Shown here: positions 46,189 to 53,966 of the stretch, in pieces
Numbering within the stretch: the first letter of the stretch is position 1
Layout of the letters: the number at the start of each line of letters is the position of its first letter
Assembly (NCBI GenBank): GCA_022452285.1
Contig: JAKUNG010000011.1
Coordinates: 1 to 64,000, forward strand
Origin: Terriglobia bacterium
Lineage (GTDB): Bacteria > Acidobacteriota > Terriglobia > Versatilivoradales > Versatilivoraceae
Direction: 5' to 3'
Length of the DNA stretch: 64,000 nt
The notes under the pieces: model-generated
What the model saw: the letters and a program-made list of their open reading frames with translations, nothing else
What the model was told of the DNA's origin: nothing
Database searches by the model: none
Position numbers and translations under genes: made by a program

Positions 46189-46353
46189 TCTTGATACATA
46201 GTTTTACCTTACTTAACAAGGTGAATATATGTAAACGATATCCAAAAATATGCTTCGTTTTACTGTCAATTAGAACCACTAATCGAGGTTATACCAAACT
46301 TTTTTAAGACTGGTAATTACGGGAGGTTGTATTGAAACTCCTAAACAAATATT

Positions 46354-46818
46354 TCATTTCTCAGCAGGAGTAACGTGAGTTTTCTTTTTTAATTTCCAAT
46401 GATTAGCAAGTTGTTGGGCTTTCTTTAATTCCATAGGATTCAGTTGTCTCTGGATCCTATCCCTCTCCTTAATAGCAGCTTTGTCCCCTTGCATACCAGA
46501 AAGACTAAACCACATATATGCTTTTATATAATCTTTTCGAACTCCGCGGCCATTCAGATAAAGCGTTCCTAAGTTATATTGCCCCTTGGAGTTTCCTTGC
46601 TCTGCAGCAAGTCGAGTCCACTTGACTGCTTTTTTGTAGTCTTTTTTAACTCCTTTGCCAGCATAATAGATTGCTCCCAAAACATACTGGGCTTTACCAT
46701 TACCCTGTTCTGCCAATCGGAGTAAATCCTTAACTTGATCTTGAGTAATCTGGGCAATTACACTGGAACAACTAATAACAATTAGAAGTGCGAGCAAGAA
46801 ATATTTCATCGCTTTCAC
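46354..46818 (-). CDS. exported Sel1-repeat protein
   Basis: The 154 residues have a signal peptide (YFLLALLIVISCSSVIAQ) and Sel1/TPR-like repeats: AEQGNGKAQYVLGAIYYAG, KAVKWTRLAAEQGNSKGQYNLGTLYLNG and KAYMWFSLSGMQGD (each given in part). Such repeats form a helical protein-binding surface. The GTG at 46818 is preferred because AAGGAG lies eight bases upstream; the in-frame ATG at 46809 would be 17 away. Cys17 might form a lipobox but the flanking residues do not fit well. Alone on its strand. Confidence 0.85.
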   Translation of the reverse strand: MKAMKYFLLALLIVISCSSVIAQITQDQVKDLLRLAEQGNGKAQYVLGAIYYAGKGVKKDYKKAVKWTRLAAEQGNSKGQYNLGTLYLNGRGVRKDYIKAYMWFSLSGMQGDKAAIKERDRIQRQLNPMELKKAQQLANHWKLKKKTHVTPAEK

Positions 46819-47194
46819 AATTCACTCTCCTTGCATTCATTCTACACAGTTTAGAAAAAGTTTCTAAATTTTACAATCAAGGTAAATGACTAGGACAAGT
46901 AGATTCTAATTAGATCGTGTGAAAAAGGTAAATAATAAACATTACAAGTAACTTATCTTTTGAATTGCGAATACCCTTTATTGAAGGTGCTGTTTTACTA
47001 AGTAAGTCTTATCAAAAAATCAGTATAATCAGAATTTCCAGCCAGTATAGAGAAGCAAAATCTCTAGAATAATCTGACAGAGTAGATTTACTTACAACTT
47101 AGATTTGAGTTTTAATTTGACAGGTAAACTTATGTTTCCTTAGGATTACTTAAATTAAACTCAACATACAACAGTTAGGAATTAGGTCCATTTT
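46819..47194. other. intergenic region with promoter of the aminotransferase gene (376 nt)
   Basis: No gene found on either strand. It separates the divergent Sel1 and DegT-family genes. On the plus strand a good promoter is seen at 47117-47146, listed separately. Confidence 0.4.
47117..47146 (+). promoter_or_regulatory. candidate promoter of the DegT-family aminotransferase gene
   Basis: Perfect TTGACA at 47117-47122, an 18-nt spacer, and TAGGAT at 47141-47146 (four of six matches). The start codon is 48 nt further on. Confidence 0.4.
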
Positions 47195-48397
47195 ATGAAT
47201 TCTACAATCCCTCAACGACTTCGTGTTGATTTCCCCGCTGTCCAGACCCGACTTAACAAGGAAGAAGAGGCTCTTCTCGTTGAAATCATACGCCATAGCC
47301 CTACCTGGAGCCAAGGTGAGCAGATGGAAGCCTTTGAACGAGAGTTTTCTCAATACGTAGGTTGTTCTGATAGTTTAGCAGTCAGCAGTTGTACAGCTGC
47401 CCTAGAGATGGCAGCAACCTTATGTGGCTTAAGCCAAGGAGATGAAGTCATCCTTCCAGCACATACTTTTGTTTCCAGTGCTGTTCCATTTGCAAGGACT
47501 GGAGCTCAACTGATTTTTGCTGACATTGATCCGTCTACCCGTCTTATTTCTGCAGAATTAATAAAACCGTGTCTTTCCAAAAAAACAAAAGTTCTAGTTG
47601 TTGTCCATCTTTATGGATTGCCTGTAGACATGAATCCTATTCTTCGATTGGCAGAAGAATATGGGCTTAAAGTAGTTGAAGATGTAGCTCAGGCACCAGG
47701 GGCAATCTACCATGGTCAAAAAACAGGTTCAATGGGAGATTATGCAGCCTTCAGTTTTCACAATCAAAAAAATATTTCGACATTAGGAGAAGGTGGTATG
47801 TTGGCCGTAAGGAATGCTTCGGATGGAGACCGTGCTAGAAAGCTTCGCTGGATGGGAAGTTGGCCTTTCACTGGAAATCGAAAACACTACTGGCAACCAG
47901 CTATGAGTGACTTAGTAAGTGGGATGAAAGGAGTCTGGCCTTTCAATTTTTGTTTAAGTGAAGTTCAATGCGCTGTTGGTCGAAAACTGCTCCAGCGATT
48001 GGACGCTATCAATGAAGAAAGGAGAGCACAAGCTGCTTTTATTCGTCAGGCTGTTGCCGACATTCCTGAATTATCCTTCCAGTATGTACCAAAAGGCCAC
48101 GTTCATGCTTATCACTTGCTAGTGGCCCAATATGATGGATCTAAATCAAATTGTACTCGGGATGATCTTATTAATCTTCTTTTCCAGGAATATGGTATTA
48201 AGTGCATCGTTCAGTACTGGCCTCTTTATCGCTCTGAACTTTTTCAGTCGTTTGGTTATGGGAAGATCCGTTTAACTAATACCGACCACTTTTTTGACAA
48301 TATGATTAGCTTTCCATTCTGGTCTGGAATGCCAAAAGAGACATTAAATTATATGGCCAAGAGTATTCGTTCAGCACTGATCCAATTGAGAAGTTAA
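47195..48397 (+). CDS. DegT/DnrJ/EryC1/StrS-family aminotransferase
   Basis: A 400-residue fold-type I PLP enzyme. The family blocks are VSSCTAALEMAATLCGL, GDEVILPAHTFVSSA, ADIDPSTR, VVEDVAQAPGA and the Schiff-base Lys192 in FHNQKNISTLGEGGM. StrS-type enzymes transaminate keto-sugars (nucleotide-linked or scyllo-inosose-like) to amino sugars; some relatives act on small keto acids. The neighbouring genes are other transaminases and no nucleotide-sugar enzymes, so the usual surface-polysaccharide role is not supported here. ATG at 47195. Confidence 0.9.
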   Translation: MNSTIPQRLRVDFPAVQTRLNKEEEALLVEIIRHSPTWSQGEQMEAFEREFSQYVGCSDSLAVSSCTAALEMAATLCGLSQGDEVILPAHTFVSSAVPFARTGAQLIFADIDPSTRLISAELIKPCLSKKTKVLVVVHLYGLPVDMNPILRLAEEYGLKVVEDVAQAPGAIYHGQKTGSMGDYAAFSFHNQKNISTLGEGGMLAVRNASDGDRARKLRWMGSWPFTGNRKHYWQPAMSDLVSGMKGVWPFNFCLSEVQCAVGRKLLQRLDAINEERRAQAAFIRQAVADIPELSFQYVPKGHVHAYHLLVAQYDGSKSNCTRDDLINLLFQEYGIKCIVQYWPLYRSELFQSFGYGKIRLTNTDHFFDNMISFPFWSGMPKETLNYMAKSIRSALIQLRS

Positions 48398-48504
48398 ACC
48401 TAAGAAGAATTAATTAAGTATTATTGCCCTCAGAATATTTTTAGAGGGTTATTAGTTTGAAATCCTACGGAAAACATCTGAATAGTCACGAGAGAACAAG
48501 AGAA

Positions 48505-49446
48505 ATGAATATGAATTCAAGAACAGTATACTTTAATGGCCAATTTGTTAGTGAACAGGAAGCACGTGTTTCTATTTTTGACTCCGCATTGATGTTCGGA
48601 GATATGGTTTTTGATATGACACGGACCTATAAACAAAAACCTTTTCGTCTTAGAGAACACCTGGAAAGAATTTATGCAGGTCTCAAATACCTAGAAATTG
48701 ACTGCGGGATGACCTTAGAAGAGATGGAGAATGTAACCCTTGAAACATTAGACAGAAATCTTCCTTGTCTGGAGGGGGCAGATGTTCAAATCATGCATGA
48801 TATTTCTCGTGGACCTTTACCTCCATATAAAAGTGTCTTCAAGGGGAAATTACAGCCAACGATTTCTATTAATTGTTGGCCTCTTTGGTGGCATTTAGCT
48901 GTAGATGCACCTCTTTATCGCACAGGTATTCATTCAATCATCACTGCCCAGCAATCAGTACCAGCATATCTTATTGATCCTAAGGTTAAGAATCGAAGTC
49001 GGGTTTTTTACCAAATGGCTAACTTCCAAGCACATAAAGTTGATCCCCAAAGTTTCCCGCTTCTTACCGATGACAGGGGAATTATCACAGAAGGTAGTGG
49101 ATCCAATTTTTTTATTCTTCGACATGGAAGGGTGCTAACACCTAAGGGACACAACATTTTACTTGGTGTTTCTCGGAATACTGCTCTAGAACTGCTAACC
49201 AAAATGTCTGTTCCATGGATTGAGGAGGATTTTGGTGCTTACGAAGTTGTTAATGCTGAAGAAGCATTTCACACAGCAACTACCTATGCCATTATGCCCT
49301 GTACTCGAGTCAATGGAAAACCTATCGGTGATGGAAAGCCTGGACCCTTAACTCAGCGATTAATAAAAGCCTGGAGTGAACTAGTTGGGGTAGATATTGT
49401 CGCCCAGTCAGATGAATACGCCAAAATAGTTAAGGACATGACCTAG
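48505..49446 (+). CDS. class IV (branched-chain / D-amino acid type) aminotransferase
   Basis: A fold-type IV PLP enzyme of about 313 residues from the ATG at 48505. Motifs: VYFNGQFV, SIFDSALMFGDMVFDM, the Schiff-base Lys162 in PKVKNRSR, and ITEGSGSNFFIL for the phosphate site. The start is uncertain: TTG at 48457 has a fine ribosome binding site (AGAGGG, eight bases) but that site forms the 3' arm of a CCCTC/GAGGG hairpin, while the ATG start gives the usual family N-terminus. It may act on a branched-chain, aromatic or D-amino acid. It follows the DegT-family gene by about 100 nt. Confidence 0.87.
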   Translation: MNMNSRTVYFNGQFVSEQEARVSIFDSALMFGDMVFDMTRTYKQKPFRLREHLERIYAGLKYLEIDCGMTLEEMENVTLETLDRNLPCLEGADVQIMHDISRGPLPPYKSVFKGKLQPTISINCWPLWWHLAVDAPLYRTGIHSIITAQQSVPAYLIDPKVKNRSRVFYQMANFQAHKVDPQSFPLLTDDRGIITEGSGSNFFILRHGRVLTPKGHNILLGVSRNTALELLTKMSVPWIEEDFGAYEVVNAEEAFHTATTYAIMPCTRVNGKPIGDGKPGPLTQRLIKAWSELVGVDIVAQSDEYAKIVKDMT

Positions 49447-49601
49447 TCTGAGTATTACTCACTTGGTCCTAGTCATTTCCTTAATAACAGCACCTGAAAA
49501 TCGTATCAAACTTATTACTGAAAAACCGTACCGGATAGTTAGTTTATCTATCCTAAAAATTCTATTCTTGAAAGTTATTCTTATTCCCTAACCCAAAAAT
49601 C

Positions 49602-50951
49602 ATGGTGATGTTACCCACAGATCTAACCCCCAAGTCTACCCAAAAGATACAAACTAGGTTTCGAAAAATATGTTCTGACATTCCAGTACCAGAATCGTTG
49701 GATCTAATTAAAGAGTTGCGTAAAGTTGAGCCTCAGTCAATGTCGGGCATGGTACCTATCATTTGGCATCAAGCCCAAGGCTTTCTTGTTCGTGATCCCT
49801 ATGGCAATCAGTGGATCGATCTTAGCAGTGGCATTGTAATGGCAAATACTGGCCACGCTCACCCTGTCATCATCCAATCGATTCAGGAACAACTGGATTC
49901 CCCTCTTCTCTTTACTTATGCCTATCCTTCCAAAATACGTTGTCAGTTTCTAGGTCGACTCCTGAAATTTGCGCCTTCTAAGTTGAACAAAGCTCTTCTA
50001 TTTTCATCGGGAACAGAGGCGAATGAATGCGCTATTAGCCTTATGCGAAGAAATGGGCTTCAGATTGCACCCCAAAAGAGTGGCATTGTCTCACTAGAAG
50101 GTAACTATCATGGGCGGACCCTCGCAGCTAAGGCAAGTGGAGGCAATTCTACACTAGTGGACGGGATCAGTCGTCAGGAGCTTCATCATTTTCAGTTGCC
50201 TAATCCAAATTCTCTTACATTTGACGCTTCCCTTGATGCTACTGGGATCGATCCAGATTGTATCGCCGGTGTTATTTTAGAATCAATTCCAGGTATGACT
50301 ACTATTCCACATCCAATTAAATATATGAAGGCACTGAGAACTTGGACAAACAAACACCAAATACTTCTAGCTGTAGACGAAATTCAATGTGGAATAGGGC
50401 GCACTGGCAAAATGTTTGCTTTTCAGCATTACGATATTACTCCAGACCTAATTACTTGTGGTAAAGGTTTGAGCTCTAGTCTACCAATATCTGCAGTCAT
50501 TGGGGCAGAAGAAGTTATGGATCTAGCCCCTCCCGGAGAAATGTCAAGCACTTTTGGGGGTAATCCAATCTGCGCAGCCGCTGCAGAAGCAAATTTAAGA
50601 ATTTTAGAACAAGATGGATTGATAAAACGAGCCTCTTCCCTAGAGCAATCCCTCAGGCAATGGATATCCCCTTTAATAAAAAAACATCATCGGGTTATTT
50701 TTCAGGCTGATGGTAGAGGTTTATTCTTTTCACTCCATCTCAGAAATCCACAGACTGGTCAACCTTGGGTGGAATTAGCTGACAAGATAGCCCTTGAGTG
50801 TGTAAGACAGGGGGTACTACTCTTTCTCACTGGAAGAGGTTTTATTAAGATTGTTCCACCACTAATGATTAATCAGGAGGCCTTTAAAGAGGCTGTGGAT
50901 GTAATTATAAATGTTATGGATGAGGAACTGGCTAAATGTACAAACCGTTGA
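49602..50951 (+). CDS. class III (omega) aminotransferase
   Basis: The 449 residues are those of a GABA/ornithine/beta-alanine-type aminotransferase: GNQWIDLSSGIVMANTGHAHP, FSSGTEANECAI, EGNYHGRT, AVDEIQCGIGRTG and the PLP-binding Lys288 in TCGKGLSSSLPIS. Class III enzymes transfer amino groups from terminal amines such as GABA, putrescine or beta-alanine. The stop overlaps the start of the SDR gene by 16 nt, so the two are translated together. ATG at 49602; ATG at 49608 is also possible. Confidence 0.9.
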   Translation: MVMLPTDLTPKSTQKIQTRFRKICSDIPVPESLDLIKELRKVEPQSMSGMVPIIWHQAQGFLVRDPYGNQWIDLSSGIVMANTGHAHPVIIQSIQEQLDSPLLFTYAYPSKIRCQFLGRLLKFAPSKLNKALLFSSGTEANECAISLMRRNGLQIAPQKSGIVSLEGNYHGRTLAAKASGGNSTLVDGISRQELHHFQLPNPNSLTFDASLDATGIDPDCIAGVILESIPGMTTIPHPIKYMKALRTWTNKHQILLAVDEIQCGIGRTGKMFAFQHYDITPDLITCGKGLSSSLPISAVIGAEEVMDLAPPGEMSSTFGGNPICAAAAEANLRILEQDGLIKRASSLEQSLRQWISPLIKKHHRVIFQADGRGLFFSLHLRNPQTGQPWVELADKIALECVRQGVLLFLTGRGFIKIVPPLMINQEAFKEAVDVIINVMDEELAKCTNR

Positions 50952-51706
50952 CAGTCGACCTAAAAGGAAAATCGGCCTTAGTTACTGGAGGAGGCACTGG
51001 AATAGGCCAGGCAATCTCAATTGCTTTAGCCCGTTGTGGTGCCAGGGTGGTTGTTAACTATTCTAGGAGTATGAAAGAGGCACAAGACACTGTGACTAAG
51101 ATCAAGAATTCAGGCGGATTTGCTGTAGCGATCCGAGCAGATGTAACTAAGGAGAGCCAAGTCAAACATTTAATAAAGAAAACGGTAAGGGCTATAGGAG
51201 GGCTTGACATTCTTATGGCCAATGCAGGTGGTCCAACAGAAAAAAGCCCAACCAGTGCTTTATCAAGTAAAGAGTGGGATTTAGGGTTGAATTTAAATTG
51301 CAGGTCGGTTTTCTATTGTGTTAAACATGCTATTCCTCTGCTACCAAATAAAAAGGGTCGTATCATCATTACTTCATCAATTAGTGCCCGCAGTGGAGGA
51401 GGTCCTGGAACTATAACCTATACAGCTGCCAAAGGAGCTTTAAACAATTTGGTGCGGGGATGGGCAAAAGAACTTGGTCCTCGAGGTATTACTGTTAATG
51501 CTATCTCACCTGGCATCATTTGGACCCGAATCCACCAACAGAGAACCCCGCCTAAACTTTACAAGAACCTAATTAAGAACGTCCCTTTAAAACGTGATGG
51601 TCAACCGGAGGACTGCGTTGGCCCAGTGCTATTACTAGCCAGTAAAGAAGGGTCCTACGTAACAGGCCAAACCATTGAGATCAATGGTGGCCTGCTTATG
51701 CCCTAA
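50936..51706 (+). CDS. SDR family oxidoreductase (3-oxoacyl-ACP-reductase-like)
   Basis: A 256-residue classical SDR with TGGGTGIG (17-24), ANAG, and the complete triad Ser148, Tyr162, Lys166 (TYTAAKGAL). It overlaps the class III aminotransferase by 16 nt. Arg/Ser after strand 2 (VNYSRS) suggests NADP preference. It probably reduces the aldehyde or ketone product of the coupled transaminase or its precursor. Convergent with the nitrilase gene, 12 nt apart. Confidence 0.9.
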   Translation: MYKPLTVDLKGKSALVTGGGTGIGQAISIALARCGARVVVNYSRSMKEAQDTVTKIKNSGGFAVAIRADVTKESQVKHLIKKTVRAIGGLDILMANAGGPTEKSPTSALSSKEWDLGLNLNCRSVFYCVKHAIPLLPNKKGRIIITSSISARSGGGPGTITYTAAKGALNNLVRGWAKELGPRGITVNAISPGIIWTRIHQQRTPPKLYKNLIKNVPLKRDGQPEDCVGPVLLLASKEGSYVTGQTIEINGGLLMP

Positions 51707-51718
51707 TAACCTGAAGAT

Positions 51719-52612
51719 CTAGAAGTTTCTTGTTTCTGATAACAATCTAAATAGTTCTGGCCTTCTTTGCCGGATGGTGTAATTGGGTTGACTTCGGGCT
51801 TCCCAAAGTAATTCAGGGAGCAAATCAGCAACTAGGATCTCTTCCTGAACTTTTTCGAATGAAGTCTGGGCAGTGATCTCTCCATGCGGATCAACTACAA
51901 GACACCCTCCAGCGTGGTTAGGTTGATTTGGACTATCCTGAGGATAGGTATCGACAATGCCAGCTTTACCAGCTTGATTACAAAGAACCATGTAACAAGA
52001 ATTTTCATAAGCACGGGTGGTAGCAATCATACGAAAGTATTTCCCTGAGAATTCTGCTGCTGCTTTCTCTGAATCTGGATCTTCAGTCCAGGTTTTCATC
52101 CTAGCTGCATGAGGCATTAAAAGTACATTTGCCCCTTTTAAAGCAAGAATTCGAGCCAGTTCGGGAAAAGAATTGTCATAACAAATAATCATCCCTATAC
52201 GCCACTTCCCAATATCAAAAACTGGGATTTCAGAACCCCCTTCATAGTGAATAACTTCATCGCGAGATAAGTGAATTTTCCGCTGAGATCCGATGAATCC
52301 TTCCGGACCAACTAAGACTTGGGTGTTGTAAACGATGTCGTTTCTTTTTTCACTTAACCCAACACTAAGGAAAACATCTAATTTATTAGCTAATTGGCAT
52401 AAATGTTGAACACTGGGTCCACTAGGAACCAACTCCGCGTTATACCAAGTTCTAGGGTCATTGTGGCCGTGGATTACTAGTTCAGGAAAAAGAATCAATT
52501 CAGCCCCTGAATTTTTAGCTCGACTTGTCCACTGGTCGATAGCATTTAGATTCTCTTGAGTTTGACCTAACAAGCCGTTCATAGCTACAGCTGCAACTCT
52601 TAGTTTCTGCAT
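51719..52612 (-). CDS. carbon-nitrogen hydrolase (nitrilase superfamily)
   Basis: A 297-residue amidase-type nitrilase. The Glu-Lys-Cys triad is complete: Glu44 (LFPELV), Lys112 (SQRKIHL), Cys144 (IICYDNSFPE). Substrates in the superfamily include aliphatic amides, carbamoyl compounds, polyamine amides and nitriles; nothing here picks one. ATG at 52612. An AKR gene lies 103 nt upstream on the same strand. Confidence 0.9.
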   Translation of the reverse strand: MQKLRVAAVAMNGLLGQTQENLNAIDQWTSRAKNSGAELILFPELVIHGHNDPRTWYNAELVPSGPSVQHLCQLANKLDVFLSVGLSEKRNDIVYNTQVLVGPEGFIGSQRKIHLSRDEVIHYEGGSEIPVFDIGKWRIGMIICYDNSFPELARILALKGANVLLMPHAARMKTWTEDPDSEKAAAEFSGKYFRMIATTRAYENSCYMVLCNQAGKAGIVDTYPQDSPNQPNHAGGCLVVDPHGEITAQTSFEKVQEEILVADLLPELLWEARSQPNYTIRQRRPELFRLLSETRNF

Positions 52613-52715
52613 ATTATTTAACCCTCACGTAAGTCCAAATATGAAAATATTGCCGAGCAGGCTTCTACTAGTTAAAGTATTTTTATTAAATATTTACTTG
52701 GACCACTGATTCGGC

Positions 52716-53726
52716 TTATTGCCAATCTCGAATCTGTGGTGGGCCAGCTGACCAACGCAGATCCATGGCTAAAGGAAAAAGTTTATCAATCTTCTCTATA
52801 TGTTCCTGTGGAATTTGTACTTGGCTGCCTTTTATTGAACTTTCTAACTGAGCAGAATTACGAATCCCTAGAATCACTGAACTAACTTCAACATGTCTCA
52901 AAGACCAAGCGATAGCGTATTCTGCTAAAGTAACGTCAAGATCAGCTGCTAATTGGTTAACAATTTCAATTTTTGCCCAGATTGATTCGGGTAAGTCCTT
53001 CATCCATCCTGGATTTTCAGCTAAACGGCTTCCTACTGGAGTTTGACCTCGTCGGTATTTACCACTCAACCATCCTCCATTGAGTACTTGGTAAGGGGTA
53101 ATACCAATGCCAAATTTTCGACAAAAAGCAAGTTCGGAAATTTCAATCTCTCGGCGCAGTAAACTATAAGGAGGTTCATAAGCAATCATCTTTTCCAAAG
53201 CAAACCGATCACTCAACCACAGCAACTCACACATTTCCCACGCCAGAAAATTAGAAACTCCAAAATAGCGAATCTTTCCCTGTTTCACAAAAAGATCCAG
53301 AGTACGGAGACTTTCTTCAAAAGGAGTTTCCAAATCTGGCCAGTGCAGCATCAAAATATCAACACAATCAGTTTGAAGTCTTCGAAGACAATTTTCTAGT
53401 TCAGTCTGTAAATGTATACGGGAGCCACCTTTTTGATGGGGGCCAGGACCAAGAGCGTTGGCTATTTTTGTTAGGAGAACGACCTTGTCTCTCTTACCTT
53501 TAAGAATCTTTCCCAAGTATTCTTCAGCTACTCCTCCAGGACTCCCTACATCACGATTGTAGCCTTCGTAAGAACTAGCTGTGTCAATAAAGTAAACCCC
53601 TTGATCAATAGCCTGGTGAATCAGATTTGTAGCTTCTTTTTCCGTTGTTGGATTTCCAAATAACATTGTGCCAAAACAAACTGGGGAAACAGATACGCCA
53701 CTTTTTCCTAATCTTCTAAGTTCCAT
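52716..53726 (-). CDS. aldo/keto reductase
   Basis: The 336 residues have the AKR tetrad Asp48, Tyr53, Lys87 and His128 (FIDTASSYEG, LLTKIAN, MLHWPD) and the NADP-binding tail ILGIRNSAQLESS. A loop of about 15 residues after Tyr53 (YNRDVGSPGGVAEEY) is longer than in the other AKR of the window. A strong ribosome binding site AGGAG lies six bases before the ATG at 53726. Divergent from the dehydrogenase-lactonase fusion, with 240 nt between them; the two may act on the same sugar. Confidence 0.9.
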   Translation of the reverse strand: MELRRLGKSGVSVSPVCFGTMLFGNPTTEKEATNLIHQAIDQGVYFIDTASSYEGYNRDVGSPGGVAEEYLGKILKGKRDKVVLLTKIANALGPGPHQKGGSRIHLQTELENCLRRLQTDCVDILMLHWPDLETPFEESLRTLDLFVKQGKIRYFGVSNFLAWEMCELLWLSDRFALEKMIAYEPPYSLLRREIEISELAFCRKFGIGITPYQVLNGGWLSGKYRRGQTPVGSRLAENPGWMKDLPESIWAKIEIVNQLAADLDVTLAEYAIAWSLRHVEVSSVILGIRNSAQLESSIKGSQVQIPQEHIEKIDKLFPLAMDLRWSAGPPQIRDWQ

Positions 53727-53966
53727 GGTTAGCTCCTAAAAAAAATTAATCTTTACATTCATACAGATATTAAGACGAACAGGAGGAAAGCTACTTCTAT
53801 TTGTCTACTAGTTGACAACTCTAGAGATACTTCATTAGGATACAAAACTTCAATGGCAATATTATTGACGTTGTTCAAAAGTGAGTCAAGAAGGCCCCTG
53901 TTATCTGTCTTGAAAATGGGGGAAAAAATATAAGAAAATTCATTAGTCTAACTAGAAAACGAGACC

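Larger units (their letters stand above)
45868..46353. other. intergenic region between MFS and Sel1 genes (486 nt)
   Basis: Apart from the small open frame at 46091-46159 and the hairpin at 46170-46188, listed separately, nothing is recognisable. A weak promoter-like pair (TTGCAA near 46033, TAAAAT near 46057, 18-nt spacing) lies upstream of the small frame on the plus strand. Confidence 0.3.
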
